DNA from: Glycomyces sp. YM15
GTDB taxonomy: Bacteria > Actinomycetota > Actinomycetes > Mycobacteriales > Micromonosporaceae
Direction of reading: 5' to 3'
Assembly: GCF_016918015.1 (NCBI RefSeq)
Contig: NZ_JAERMK010000017.1
Span: 1 to 64,000, forward strand
Length of the DNA stretch: 64,000 nt
A program made the translations under genes and the position numbers. This document shows, one piece after another, positions 1-8,050 of the stretch; within the stretch, counting starts at the first letter, position 1, and each line of letters starts with the position of its first letter. The notes below the pieces were generated by a model. That model did not search any database and was not told where the DNA came from. It saw only the letters and a list, made by a program, of their open reading frames with translations.

Positions 1-207
1 CTTGTCGTAGTCTGCTTACACCTACCCCGACACCTGTACCAGTTTCCTGTCCCTGTACGTACCTCAATTGTCCCCCATACAGCCCCCGACTGTCATCACC
101 CACAGGTGGAGAACCTCCTCATGTTCCGCACCCCGAATCCGACCAGAGCTCCTGCGCCCCAACCCGAAACAGACCCGCCACCCGATCTCCCACCCCACCC
201 GTCCACC
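1..207. repeat. 207-bp dispersed repeat, copy 1
   Basis: This block recurs in the same orientation at 38688-38895. The first 127 bases are identical, then similarity decays with substitutions and one 1-base indel until about base 207. The left end may extend beyond the window. Both copies hold an AGGTGGAG element about 9 bases before an ATG (121 here) that opens a short proline-rich frame beginning MF-TPNPT. There are no terminal inverted repeats and no transposase, so it is not a recognisable insertion sequence. It covers the 3' end of the LacI gene on the other strand. Confidence 0.9.
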
Positions 208-1339
208 ACCTCGTCGCTGCCCGGTTTGACCTCGGAGCACCGTCAACCTGTAAGGCGCGGCGCGGGGGAGCGACCGAGTCGCGCACGACGATATGGGTGC
301 CGAGGAGGATGCGGTCGGTCGTCGCGCCTTCGTTGCGGCGCAAGGCGAGGCGCACGGCCTCGCGACCGAGCTGCTCGTGGGGGACGTGCACGGTGGTGAG
401 CGCCGGAGTGAGCTCGGCGGCGAACGGGATGTCGTCGAAGCCGACCACCGACATGTCCTCGGGAACGCGCACGCCCGCCTCGCGCAACGCCTTCAGCACG
501 CCGATGGCGACCATGTCGGTGCCCGCGAAGATCGCGGTCACGTCGTCGCGTTCGGCCAGGAGCCGCTTGGCCAGCTCGTAGCCGCTGTCGATCTGGAACT
601 TGCCCGGCAGGATGAGCGATTCGTCCAGCGCCACACCGTGGTCGGCGTGCGCCCGACGGAAGCCATCAATGCGTTCATCCGAAGTGGAGAGACCGACCTC
701 GCGGCCGAGGTAGCAGATCACGCGGTGCCCGGCCGAGAGCAGGTGCGCCGTCATCGAATACGAGCCGCTCACGTTGTCGTACTGGACCACCAGCGCCGGG
801 ACGCCCTCGCCGAGTGACGGGCGCCCGCACAGCACCAGGTGCGAGCCGGACTTGTCCAGCGCCCTCGCGAAGTAGGCCATGCGCTCCTTGTAGACCTCGT
901 TGTCCCAGGCCCCGCCCACGAGGATCACGGCCTCGGCCCGCTGCTCCCGCATGAGCTCGACGACGGCGAACTCGCGCTCGGGGTCCCCGTGCGTGGTGCA
1001 CAGGAGGCAGAGCCGGCCCTCGGAGGCGGCCTGCTGCTCGACGCCCCGCGCGATGTAGGCGTAGAACGGGCCGGTCACGTCGTCCACGACGAAGGCGATG
1101 GTCTTGGTCGTCGCCCCGGCGAGGCCGCGGGCGTGCGCGTTGACGACGTAGTCGAGTTCCTTCATGGCCCGCAGCACCTTCGCGCGCGTGGCCGGAGCGA
1201 CCGGGTAGTTCCCGGCGAGGACGCGCGAGACGGTGGGAGCCGACACGCCGGCGGCGGCCGCGACGTCCTTGACGGTGGGACGCCTACCGCCGTCTGAGGT
1301 CTCGCGCACCTGCAGCCCCTTTCGTATCCGGACGCTCAC
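119..1339 (-). CDS. LacI-family transcriptional regulator
   Basis: A 406-residue sugar-responsive repressor. The N-terminal helix-turn-helix lies at about residues 22-41 (GVSAPTVSRVL), followed by the hinge and a periplasmic-binding-protein-like effector domain from about residue 75. LacI proteins usually have 330-350 residues. The excess lies partly in an N-terminal leader and mostly in a C-terminal run-on: roughly residues 378-406 are encoded by the dispersed repeat at 1-207, so the native stop was probably lost. It sits 23 bases downstream of the hydroxyacid dehydrogenase on the same strand and probably represses both that pair and the divergent ABC operon through palindromes at 2396 and 2583. 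Its N-terminal half closely resembles the partial LacI at 63557. The effector is unknown, possibly a plant-derived sugar or uronate. Confidence 0.9.
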   Translation of the reverse strand: MSVRIRKGLQVRETSDGGRRPTVKDVAAAAGVSAPTVSRVLAGNYPVAPATRAKVLRAMKELDYVVNAHARGLAGATTKTIAFVVDDVTGPFYAYIARGVEQQAASEGRLCLLCTTHGDPEREFAVVELMREQRAEAVILVGGAWDNEVYKERMAYFARALDKSGSHLVLCGRPSLGEGVPALVVQYDNVSGSYSMTAHLLSAGHRVICYLGREVGLSTSDERIDGFRRAHADHGVALDESLILPGKFQIDSGYELAKRLLAERDDVTAIFAGTDMVAIGVLKALREAGVRVPEDMSVVGFDDIPFAAELTPALTTVHVPHEQLGREAVRLALRRNEGATTDRILLGTHIVVRDSVAPPRRALQVDGAPRSNRAATRWWTGGVGDRVAGLFRVGAQELWSDSGCGT

Positions 1340-1362
1340 CAGGCTAGATCACGACACCGCGG

Positions 1363-2370
1363 TCACGCCCGCCTCCCGAGGAGTTCGGGGTCCACCCGGT
1401 GTGTCAGCGGCAGCCCGGCCGCGAGGCGCTCGGCTTCCTCCACCATGTACAGGCCCATGCGCGCGAGTTCGTTCCCCTGCGAGCCCGCCACGTGCGGGGT
1501 CATGAAGACGTTCGGGAGGTCGAACAGCGCGGAGTCGTGCGGCGGCGGTTCGGGGTGGGTGACGTCGAGGACGGCGGCGAGGCGGCCGGTGCGCAGCTCG
1601 GTGACGAGCGCGTCGGTGTCGACCAGGCGGCCGCGCGAGGTGTTGACGAGGACGGTGCCGTCCTTCATCGCGGCGAGGCGTTCGGCGTTGATGAGGTGGC
1701 GGGTCTCGGCCAGGTCGGGGGCGTGGACGCTGACCACGGTGGACTGCGCGACGAGGTGGTCCAGGTCGACCAGCTCGACGCCGAGCGCGGCGGCCTCGCT
1801 CCCGCTGACGTACGGGTCGGCGAGCAGCACCTCGAAGTCGAAGGGCCGCAGCAGTTCGATGACCCGCCGCCCGATTGCCGAGGCCCCGATGAGGCCGACG
1901 CGGACGCCGAAGTTGCCGACCCCGGGGTGGATGTGGCCGAGTTCGAAGGACCGCTCGCTGCGGAACCGCTCGCGCAGGTTGAAGATCCCCTTGCCCGCCA
2001 GCAGGATCGCGCCGAGCGTGTACTCGGCGACCGGAAGCGCGTTCGCACCCGCCGCCGAGGTGACCGCGATCCCGCGCGTCCAGACCTCCTCGCGGACGTG
2101 GCCCTTGACCGACCCGGCCGCGTGCAGCACCGCCCGCAGCTTGGGTGCGCGGTCCAGGACCGCCGCGTCGAGCGCGGGTGCGCCCCAGCCGGAGACGATC
2201 ACCTCGACGTTCGCGAGCGCCTCGTCCGTGCCGGGCCCGTCGAAGCGCTCGACCACGGTCCCGGGGTCGATGTCGAGCACGGCGCCGAGCCGCCGCATCA
2301 GCGGCTCGGGGAAGAGCTGCGGCGTGAACACGGGGTCCATCGCGAACAGCGCCTTGGGGAGATCGGCCAC
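1363..2370 (-). CDS. D-2-hydroxyacid dehydrogenase
   Basis: A 335-residue NAD(P)-dependent dehydrogenase of the D-isomer-specific 2-hydroxyacid family, which interconverts 2-keto acids and D-2-hydroxy acids in the cytoplasm. The Rossmann loop is a GxxxxxG variant at about residues 159-167 (GLIGASAIG). The catalytic triad is visible as Arg246 (NTSRGR), Glu274 (HPEPPP) and His293 (TPHVAGS). The GTG start is supported by a GGAGGA box 8 bases upstream. It precedes the LacI gene, probably as one transcript, and is divergent from the sugar transporter at 2649, so a role in catabolism of the imported sugar or its acid is likely. The substrate cannot be read from the sequence. Confidence 0.9.
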   Translation of the reverse strand: MADLPKALFAMDPVFTPQLFPEPLMRRLGAVLDIDPGTVVERFDGPGTDEALANVEVIVSGWGAPALDAAVLDRAPKLRAVLHAAGSVKGHVREEVWTRGIAVTSAAGANALPVAEYTLGAILLAGKGIFNLRERFRSERSFELGHIHPGVGNFGVRVGLIGASAIGRRVIELLRPFDFEVLLADPYVSGSEAAALGVELVDLDHLVAQSTVVSVHAPDLAETRHLINAERLAAMKDGTVLVNTSRGRLVDTDALVTELRTGRLAAVLDVTHPEPPPHDSALFDLPNVFMTPHVAGSQGNELARMGLYMVEEAERLAAGLPLTHRVDPELLGRRA

Positions 2371-2395
2371 GAGAAGAGTCCTCCGAACGGTTGCT

Positions 2396-2413
2396 GTAGA
2401 AATCGATTTCTAC
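2396..2413. promoter_or_regulatory. LacI-type operator palindrome
   Basis: GTAGAAATCGATTTCTAC is a perfect 18-bp palindrome with the central CG typical of LacI-family sites. It lies 26 bases upstream of the dehydrogenase start. The regulator at 119-1339 is the obvious candidate ligand. Its AGAA-n6-TTTCT frame recurs at 2583. Confidence 0.8.
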
Positions 2414-2582
2414 TGTAAGGGACCCCGCTTGTCTTGTCGAGCCGGATCCGGATGTCGACGCCAGAATCAAGAATGAGGTCATTCACCTGCAAGTTTGCTA
2501 CTTGACGCAATTGCTTCGACCTCCGCGTGTAACGATTCGGCAAACTCAGCTTGCGCTCGTGACAGCGCTCACCTAGTCTCAC

Positions 2583-2596
2583 AGAATCCGGTTTCT
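2583..2596. promoter_or_regulatory. second LacI-type operator, imperfect
   Basis: AGAATCCGGTTTCT matches its own reverse complement at 12 of 14 positions and shares the outer AGAA and TTTCT with the perfect palindrome at 2396. It lies 52 bases before the ABC lipoprotein start, where it could control the rightward operon. Confidence 0.6.
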
Positions 2597-2648
2597 ATCC
2601 CGGTCCCCGACAACTGCGAGCCACTCGCGCACCCCTGAAGGAGAACCC

Positions 2649-3998
2649 ATGAGCACTGGGACGGAGCGCCCCGGCGCCAATCTCTCGCGTCGCACGGTCG
2701 TCAAGGCCGGAGCTGCGGCCGCGGTCGCGGCGCCCGCGCTCGCCGCGTGCGGCCCCTCGGCCGGCGGCGCCGGCGGCGGGAAGACCCTGATCCGGTTCCT
2801 CTACGCCACCGGCGACGCCACCTGGAACGAGGTCGTCGCCGCCGTCACCGAGGCGTTCAACGCCCAGAGCGACAACGTGGTGGTCGAGCCCGAGCCCCTG
2901 CCCGCCGGCACCGACTACGCGACCGCGCTGAAGACCGTCGACGCCACCGGCAACTGGCCGGCCCTGGTCGACATGCGCGACACCGTGACCTACATGGAGG
3001 CCGGGAAGATCGCGCCGATCCCCGAGAGCGTCACCGCCCTGCTCAGCGATGAGGTGTACGCGCCCTCCGAGGACGGCTCCGTCTACATCGTCCCGAGCAC
3101 CGCCCTGAACGGCGAGATCGGGTTCAACATCGTCTACGACAAGGACTACTTCGAGGCGAACGGCCTCGCCGTGCCCACGACGTACGCCGAGTTCATCGCC
3201 CTCTTGGACGCGATCAAGGCCAACGGGGACGTCCCGCTCGCCATGGCCGCCGCCGAGATCTGGCCCTCGGACCAGATCTGGAAGCCCCTCGCCGCGCCGA
3301 CCTTCGCCGAGTACAGCGAGGGCGGCGGCTTCTGGAACGCCGTGGAGGCGGGGGAGGCGACCATCGCCGACCTGCGCGAGCCCATGGAGCGCTTGAAGAC
3401 CAACACGGACGACTACGCCCTCGACGGCTGGCAGTCCACTCAGGATGCCCAGACTTCGACCCTGCTCGTCAACGGCCAGGCCGTCATGGCGACCTCCTCC
3501 GCCGGACTCGGGCGGCTCAACGACATCGCCAAGGTCGACCCGGACTACAACGCGGGACTGTTCGTGATCCCCGCCGACGACGGCACCATCAACGTCCTCA
3601 AGAACTCCGTCAACGGCGACACCGCCTCCGGCATCGCGATCTCCAAGCAGGCCGAAGAGGACGGCGCCCAGTACGACGCCGCCGTCGAGTTCCTCGAGTA
3701 CTACTTCTCCGTCGAGGCCTGCAACCTCATGGAGGCCACCGGTGTCGTCTCCCCGAACATCAAGCAGGGCGCCGAGGTCAAGCGCAACGACTCGATCCCC
3801 GGCGCCGCCGACTACTTCGGCCTGCTCGAGAACCCCAAGCTCGTCTGGTACGAGAACGCGCCCACCAACCCCAACCACAGCACGTTCCAGACCTTCTTCC
3901 GCCAGAGCCGGATCGAGATGATGGACGACCAGATCACCATCGACGAGCTCATCGAGAAGTCGCAGGGCGAATTCGAGAAGAACATGGCCGAGGGCTAA
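2649..3998 (+). CDS. sugar ABC transporter substrate-binding lipoprotein
   Basis: A 449-residue extracellular solute-binding protein of the family 1 type, which delivers a sugar or oligosaccharide to the permeases encoded next. The N-terminus combines a twin-arginine-like start (Arg14-Arg15 in SRRTVVKAG) with a lipobox ending at Cys34 (LAAC), so export by Tat followed by lipidation is plausible. The mature protein is acidic and rich in Trp, Tyr and Phe, as sugar binders are. An AAGGAGAA ribosome site precedes the ATG. First gene of the operon 2649-6568, under the candidate operator at 2583. Confidence 0.93.
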   Translation: MSTGTERPGANLSRRTVVKAGAAAAVAAPALAACGPSAGGAGGGKTLIRFLYATGDATWNEVVAAVTEAFNAQSDNVVVEPEPLPAGTDYATALKTVDATGNWPALVDMRDTVTYMEAGKIAPIPESVTALLSDEVYAPSEDGSVYIVPSTALNGEIGFNIVYDKDYFEANGLAVPTTYAEFIALLDAIKANGDVPLAMAAAEIWPSDQIWKPLAAPTFAEYSEGGGFWNAVEAGEATIADLREPMERLKTNTDDYALDGWQSTQDAQTSTLLVNGQAVMATSSAGLGRLNDIAKVDPDYNAGLFVIPADDGTINVLKNSVNGDTASGIAISKQAEEDGAQYDAAVEFLEYYFSVEACNLMEATGVVSPNIKQGAEVKRNDSIPGAADYFGLLENPKLVWYENAPTNPNHSTFQTFFRQSRIEMMDDQITIDELIEKSQGEFEKNMAEG

Positions 3999-4059
3999 CG
4001 GCGCACCACCGGCGGCGCCTGCCCCGGGGCGCCGCCCGAACCGTCAGAGAGGACGACCA

Positions 4060-5019
4060 GTGACCGACCAGCAAGTGCTCGTCAAGGCACTTCCGGCCGA
4101 GCCCCCGCCCATCGCCCGGCCCGCGGCGGGCCGCCGCCCGCGCTTCGACCGGCAGCGCATCGCGATGCTCCTGTTCATCGCGCCTGCGGCCCTCCTGTAC
4201 GCGCTCATGATGATCGTGCCTTCGCTGCAGTCGATCCAGTTGAGCCTCACCAACTGGGACGGCATCAGCCCCACCTTCCAGTACGTGGGCCTGCGCAACT
4301 ATGAGGACATCCTGACCGCCGACCGGTTCTGGAACGCCGTCAAGAACACCCTGATCCTCGGCCTCGGCTCGGCCCTGATCGTCAACGTGATCGCCCTCGC
4401 CGTGGCGATGATGCTCGACAAGCTGCACCACGCCCAGGGCTTCTTCCGCACCATCGTGTACCTCCCCGCCCTGGTCAGCGGCTTCATCGCCGCCACCATC
4501 TGGAAGTACGTGCTCAACTACAACTTCGGCGCCGTCAACTCCACCCTGAAGAGCCTCGGGCTCGACGCCCAGACCCGCGACTGGCTCGGCGACCACGACA
4601 TCGTCATCGGCGTGCTGCTGTTCATCATCTGCTTCACCCTGGGCGGCAACACGACCCTCATCTACCTCGCGAACCTCCAGTCGGTGCCGCAGGAACTCGT
4701 CGAGGCCGCCCGCATCGACGGCGCCTCGCGCGCCCAGGTGTTCCGGTACGTCACCTGGCCGATGCTCGCCGGGGCCGTCACCGTCAACATGACCCTGATG
4801 ATGATCGCCGGATGGACGATCTTCGACCAGATCATGGTGCTCACCCTCGGCGGGCCCGGTTTCGTCAGCGAGACCATGGCGTTCTTCATCTACAAGGTCG
4901 GCTTCGGGGAGTACCGCGCCGGGTACGGCAGCGCGGCCGCCGTCGTCCTGTTCGTCGTGGTCATGGCGACCACGGTGATCGCCAACCGCTACATGCGCAG
5001 CAGGGAGATCCAAGCGTGA
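4060..5019 (+). CDS. sugar ABC transporter permease, MalF/UgpA type
   Basis: A 319-residue inner-membrane permease with about six transmembrane helices. The first starts near residue 27 and follows a basic cytoplasmic tail. The conserved ATPase-coupling loop is visible as ELVEAARIDGASRAQVFRYV at about residues 212-231. The start is GTG after an AGAGGACGA stretch. Its stop overlaps the GTG start of the second permease (GTGA), which implies translational coupling. No cognate ATPase lies in the operon, as is usual in actinobacteria where one MsiK-type ATPase serves many sugar importers. Confidence 0.93.
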   Translation: MTDQQVLVKALPAEPPPIARPAAGRRPRFDRQRIAMLLFIAPAALLYALMMIVPSLQSIQLSLTNWDGISPTFQYVGLRNYEDILTADRFWNAVKNTLILGLGSALIVNVIALAVAMMLDKLHHAQGFFRTIVYLPALVSGFIAATIWKYVLNYNFGAVNSTLKSLGLDAQTRDWLGDHDIVIGVLLFIICFTLGGNTTLIYLANLQSVPQELVEAARIDGASRAQVFRYVTWPMLAGAVTVNMTLMMIAGWTIFDQIMVLTLGGPGFVSETMAFFIYKVGFGEYRAGYGSAAAVVLFVVVMATTVIANRYMRSREIQA

Positions 5020-5876
5020 CCGTCACGAAGCAAGGGCGCGCCGGGGAACGCCGCCGCCTCACCCCCGGCGAGGTGGTCGTCATGGCCGTGCTCGCGATCC
5101 TCGTCCTCGCCGTCTCGTTCCCGGTGCTGTACGCGCTGCTCAACTCCTTCCGCGGCTACGCGGACATCACCAAGGACCCCATGGGCCTGCCGACCTCGAT
5201 CGACTTCGGCAACTACGTGACGCTCTTCCAGACCACCGAATACGGTGAGGCGCTGCTCAACACGCTGATCATCACGGCCGGGACGCTCGTGATCCTCATG
5301 GCGCTGGTCCCCATGGCCGCCTACGGGATCGAGCGGGTCGGCGGCCGCACCGGCCGGTGGATCTACCTCCTCTTCATCGCCGGGCTCATGATCCCCTTCC
5401 AGGTGCGGATGATCCCGCTCGTGACCTCCATGAACGAGATCGGCCTCTACAGCACCCTGCCCAGCGTCATGCTCGTCCACTTCGGCGGGTCCGCCGCGTT
5501 CGGCGTGCTCCTGTACTGCAGCTTCATCAAGAGCGTGCCGCGCGAGATCGAGGAGGCCGCGAACATGGACGGCGCGGGCCGCCTGCGCACCTTCTGGTCC
5601 ATCGTCTTCCCGATGCTGCTGCCCGTGACCTCGGCGTTCGTCATCATCCAGGCCCTCGGGCTCTGGAACGACTTCTTCATCCCGCTGGTGTTCCTCGACG
5701 CCTCCTCTGCCGGGACGATCAACGTGGCGCTCAGCCGCATGTCCGGGCTCATGGCCTCCCAGTGGGAGCTCATCTACACCGGCGCGATCGTCGCCACCGT
5801 GCCCTCGGTGATCCTCTTCGCCGCGTTCCAGCGCTACTTCATCAAGGGCATGTCGATCGGGGCGGTGAAGGGTTGA
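5016..5876 (+). CDS. sugar ABC transporter permease, MalG/UgpE type
   Basis: A 286-residue second permease subunit that forms the translocation heterodimer with the preceding product. Six helices are predicted. The EAA loop reads EIEEAANMDGAGRLRTFWSI, about residues 177-196. The GTG start at 5016 is chosen because it overlaps the upstream TGA by four bases. The open frame extends much further left but runs antiparallel to conserved permease coding sequence there. The YesL-like gene follows within a few bases. Confidence 0.92.
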   Translation: MTVTKQGRAGERRRLTPGEVVVMAVLAILVLAVSFPVLYALLNSFRGYADITKDPMGLPTSIDFGNYVTLFQTTEYGEALLNTLIITAGTLVILMALVPMAAYGIERVGGRTGRWIYLLFIAGLMIPFQVRMIPLVTSMNEIGLYSTLPSVMLVHFGGSAAFGVLLYCSFIKSVPREIEEAANMDGAGRLRTFWSIVFPMLLPVTSAFVIIQALGLWNDFFIPLVFLDASSAGTINVALSRMSGLMASQWELIYTGAIVATVPSVILFAAFQRYFIKGMSIGAVKG

Positions 5877-5881
5877 GCGCC

Positions 5882-6568
5882 ATGGGGACCTCGCTGTTCG
5901 CCTACGACGGGCGGCTCTCCCGCTTCCTGCTCTCGATGTTCCAGTGCTTCGCGGTCTCGGTGCTGTTCCTGGTCACCGCGCTCCCGGCGGTCGTGGTCGA
6001 CCAGGCTTCGGGCCGCGTCTCCCACGCGGGGATCTGGCTCGGCGTGGCCGCCGCACTCCCGATCGGGCCGGGCGCGTACGCGGTCCTGGCGGGAATGCGA
6101 GGCTTCATCACGGAGGGCGGCTACCAAGGCCGGGCCTTCCGGCGCTTCTGGCGGGACTTCGCCTCCGGCGCCGTACGGCTGCGCCGGCTATGGGCGGGCA
6201 TGGCGCTCATCGCCCTGCTGCTGGGGTACAACGCGGCGCTGTACGGCGGCAGCGACGGCGCGTTCCTCGCGGTCACGGCCGGGGGAGCCCTGGTCGCGGT
6301 GGCGGCCGTCGCCGTCTGCAGCGCCTCGCTGCAAGGCGTCGCCGGCACGCCGATCGAAGTCCTCACGCTCGCCCTGCACGCCGCGGCGGCCCGCCCCCTG
6401 GCCCCGCTCGCGCATCTCGGCGTGCTCGTGATCGCTTTGGCCGCAACGCAACTGCCCGTGGTCGGCACGAACCTCGCACTGTTCCTTCCCGCCCTCGCGG
6501 CCTGGGCGATCCTGACCGCCAACCGGCTCCTCGGCTTCGACGGCAAGGCCGCCTCCCTGCGCAGGTGA
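5882..6568 (+). CDS. YesL/DUF624 family membrane protein
   Basis: A 228-residue integral membrane protein with about five hydrophobic segments. The opening MGTSLFAYDGRLSRFL and the later GYQGRAFRRFWRDF loop are typical of DUF624 (YesL), a family of unknown function that recurs beside family-1 sugar ABC transporters for pectin or related glycans. ATG 5882 is used. A TTG at 5873 overlapping the previous stop is an alternative and would add three residues. Last gene of the operon. An accessory role in transport or its regulation is only inferred from context. Confidence 0.8.
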   Translation: MGTSLFAYDGRLSRFLLSMFQCFAVSVLFLVTALPAVVVDQASGRVSHAGIWLGVAAALPIGPGAYAVLAGMRGFITEGGYQGRAFRRFWRDFASGAVRLRRLWAGMALIALLLGYNAALYGGSDGAFLAVTAGGALVAVAAVAVCSASLQGVAGTPIEVLTLALHAAAARPLAPLAHLGVLVIALAATQLPVVGTNLALFLPALAAWAILTANRLLGFDGKAASLRR

Positions 6569-6631
6569 CGGCGCGTGTCGCCCCGGTTCGCTATCGTGCA
6601 GGTCCCGGCCGTTCGAAGATAGGTGGAGCCC

Positions 6632-7042
6632 ATGTCCGTCCCGGATTCGTTCGAACCGCACCTGCGCGGGAAGACCCTGGCGCCGCCCGGCGCCGACCTC
6701 GTGCTCGCCGAGTGGGAGGCCGACGGCGTTCCCGACGGTTCGCGCCGGTACCAGGCGCCGCTGCACCGCCACGGCGACGACGAGGCGTGGTACGTGCTCG
6801 AAGGGACGTTGGCCGTGCGGATCGGCGACGAGGAGGTCGAGGTCCCCGCGGGCGGTGCCGCGATCGTTCCCGGCGGGACCGCCCACACGTTCTGGAACCC
6901 CCGCGCGGAGCCGGCCCGCTACCTGCTGGTCATGGGCGCCAAGACGAACGCGCTCATCAACGCCATCCACGCCGCGGCCGACCACAGCCCCGAGGCGATG
7001 CGGCGGCTCTTCGAGCAGCACGACGCGGAGCTGCTCGAGTAG
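6632..7042 (+). CDS. cupin-domain protein
   Basis: A 136-residue single-domain beta-barrel protein. Cupin motif 1 is PLHRHGDDEAWYVLEG (about residues 44-59), with two His and a Glu as probable metal ligands. Motif 2 is PGGTAHTFWNP (about residues 83-93), with the last His ligand. The ATG at 6632 follows an AGGTGGAG ribosome site; an upstream GTG at 6623 lies inside that site and is rejected. It may be a metal-dependent isomerase, dioxygenase or small-molecule sensor. The sequence does not decide. It lies 63 bases after the transporter operon and may be cotranscribed. Confidence 0.82.
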   Translation: MSVPDSFEPHLRGKTLAPPGADLVLAEWEADGVPDGSRRYQAPLHRHGDDEAWYVLEGTLAVRIGDEEVEVPAGGAAIVPGGTAHTFWNPRAEPARYLLVMGAKTNALINAIHAAADHSPEAMRRLFEQHDAELLE

Positions 7043-7252
7043 CCGCCGGTCCTGCTGCGAGTGCCTGCGCGTCAAGGTCGACCGGCTGTGCGGCTGGTTC
7101 GATCCCCGAGCCCGGCCACCCCTGCCTAGGTTGCCACTATGAACACCGCAACTGTGTGGCACCGTCGAGATCGGACCCGACGCCGGGCGCACCCGCCGTC
7201 GAGGACGCCGGTCGTCGTGGTCCCAGAGTTCGCTGCCGCGCGCCCTTGATGC

Positions 7253-7768
7253 TCAGCGCAGGATCGGGAAGCGCCGTACCAGGCCGAGCCGCCGCCACAC
7301 GAGACCGAGTCCCCACCGGTCACCGGCGCTGGTGAAGATCAGCGCGATCATGACAGTGGCGTAGACGAAGTGCGGGTCGACGACCGGGTTGGACTCGAGC
7401 GGGAGCAACGAGGCCCACAACGCGAGCATGAGCACCGCACCGCCGATCGCCGCCGGGCGCAGGCAGACGCCGAGGATGAGGGCGATCCCGAGGCCGGCTT
7501 GGGCGGCCATGAACAGCCAGTCGGCCCAGGCCAGCCCGGACGTGCCGCTGTACATCGCGCCGGCGCCGCCCGAGAAGAACTCGGCGGTCGGGCTGCCGCC
7601 GTCGATCCAGCCTTGGTTCGCGGGGGTGCTGAAGCCGAGCCCGAACGTCTTGTCGAGGAAGGCCCAAAGGAAGATCCAACCGAGGACGATCCGAACGACC
7701 GCGACACTGCGCGGCGGGCGGACGTCGGCGGCATCGGCGGACTGGTGAGTGGAGAGTTGCGCGGTCAT
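7253..7768 (-). CDS. DoxX-family membrane protein
   Basis: A 171-residue protein with about four transmembrane helices (starting near residues 22, 80, 107 and 131). VRIVLGWIFLWAFLDKTFGLGF is the conserved first helix of the DoxX family. Members are linked to thiosulfate:quinone oxidoreduction or redox-stress membrane complexes, but most are uncharacterised. The ATG is preceded by AAGGGAAGC. It stands alone, facing the cupin gene, and nothing in the neighbourhood defines its partner. Confidence 0.85.
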   Translation of the reverse strand: MTAQLSTHQSADAADVRPPRSVAVVRIVLGWIFLWAFLDKTFGLGFSTPANQGWIDGGSPTAEFFSGGAGAMYSGTSGLAWADWLFMAAQAGLGIALILGVCLRPAAIGGAVLMLALWASLLPLESNPVVDPHFVYATVMIALIFTSAGDRWGLGLVWRRLGLVRRFPILR

Positions 7769-7918
7769 GCTGCTTCCCTTGGGGTATAGGGCTATGAATG
7801 GTCAATGAAGCGCCACCAAAATAACATGCGGACCATTGCCGCGCAATCCGTCTATTGCTCGAGAACCCCTATGCGACAGCGCTGACCAGCGCTGCTGAAT
7901 CGCCATTCGTCAAGGTCC

Positions 7919-8033
7919 CGTACAGGCGCATTCAAGACCGCTGTGCAAGTGCCGAGGTGAAACTGTCCTCCTGTTCAAGCGGTATGGAATGGATGCATTC
8001 GTACAGGCAAAATATCGTCGCATTCAAGGACCG
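7919..8033 (+). repeat. imperfect direct repeat upstream of the GT2 gene
   Basis: CGTACAGGC followed by GCATTCAAGACCG occurs at 7919-7940. The same two words (the second with one added G) recur at 8000-8033, split by the 11-base insert AAAATATCGTC. The copies are 81 bp apart and the second ends 17 bases before the GT2 start. This could be a regulatory site pair. The rest of 7769-8050 shows no gene. Confidence 0.5.
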
Positions 8034-8050
8034 GAAGCGAGTATCGGGAT

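Noticed and set aside
7096-7108. GGTTCGATCCCCG resembling a tRNA T-arm
   Set aside because: The flanking bases do not form a T-stem and no acceptor, D or anticodon arms can be folded around it.
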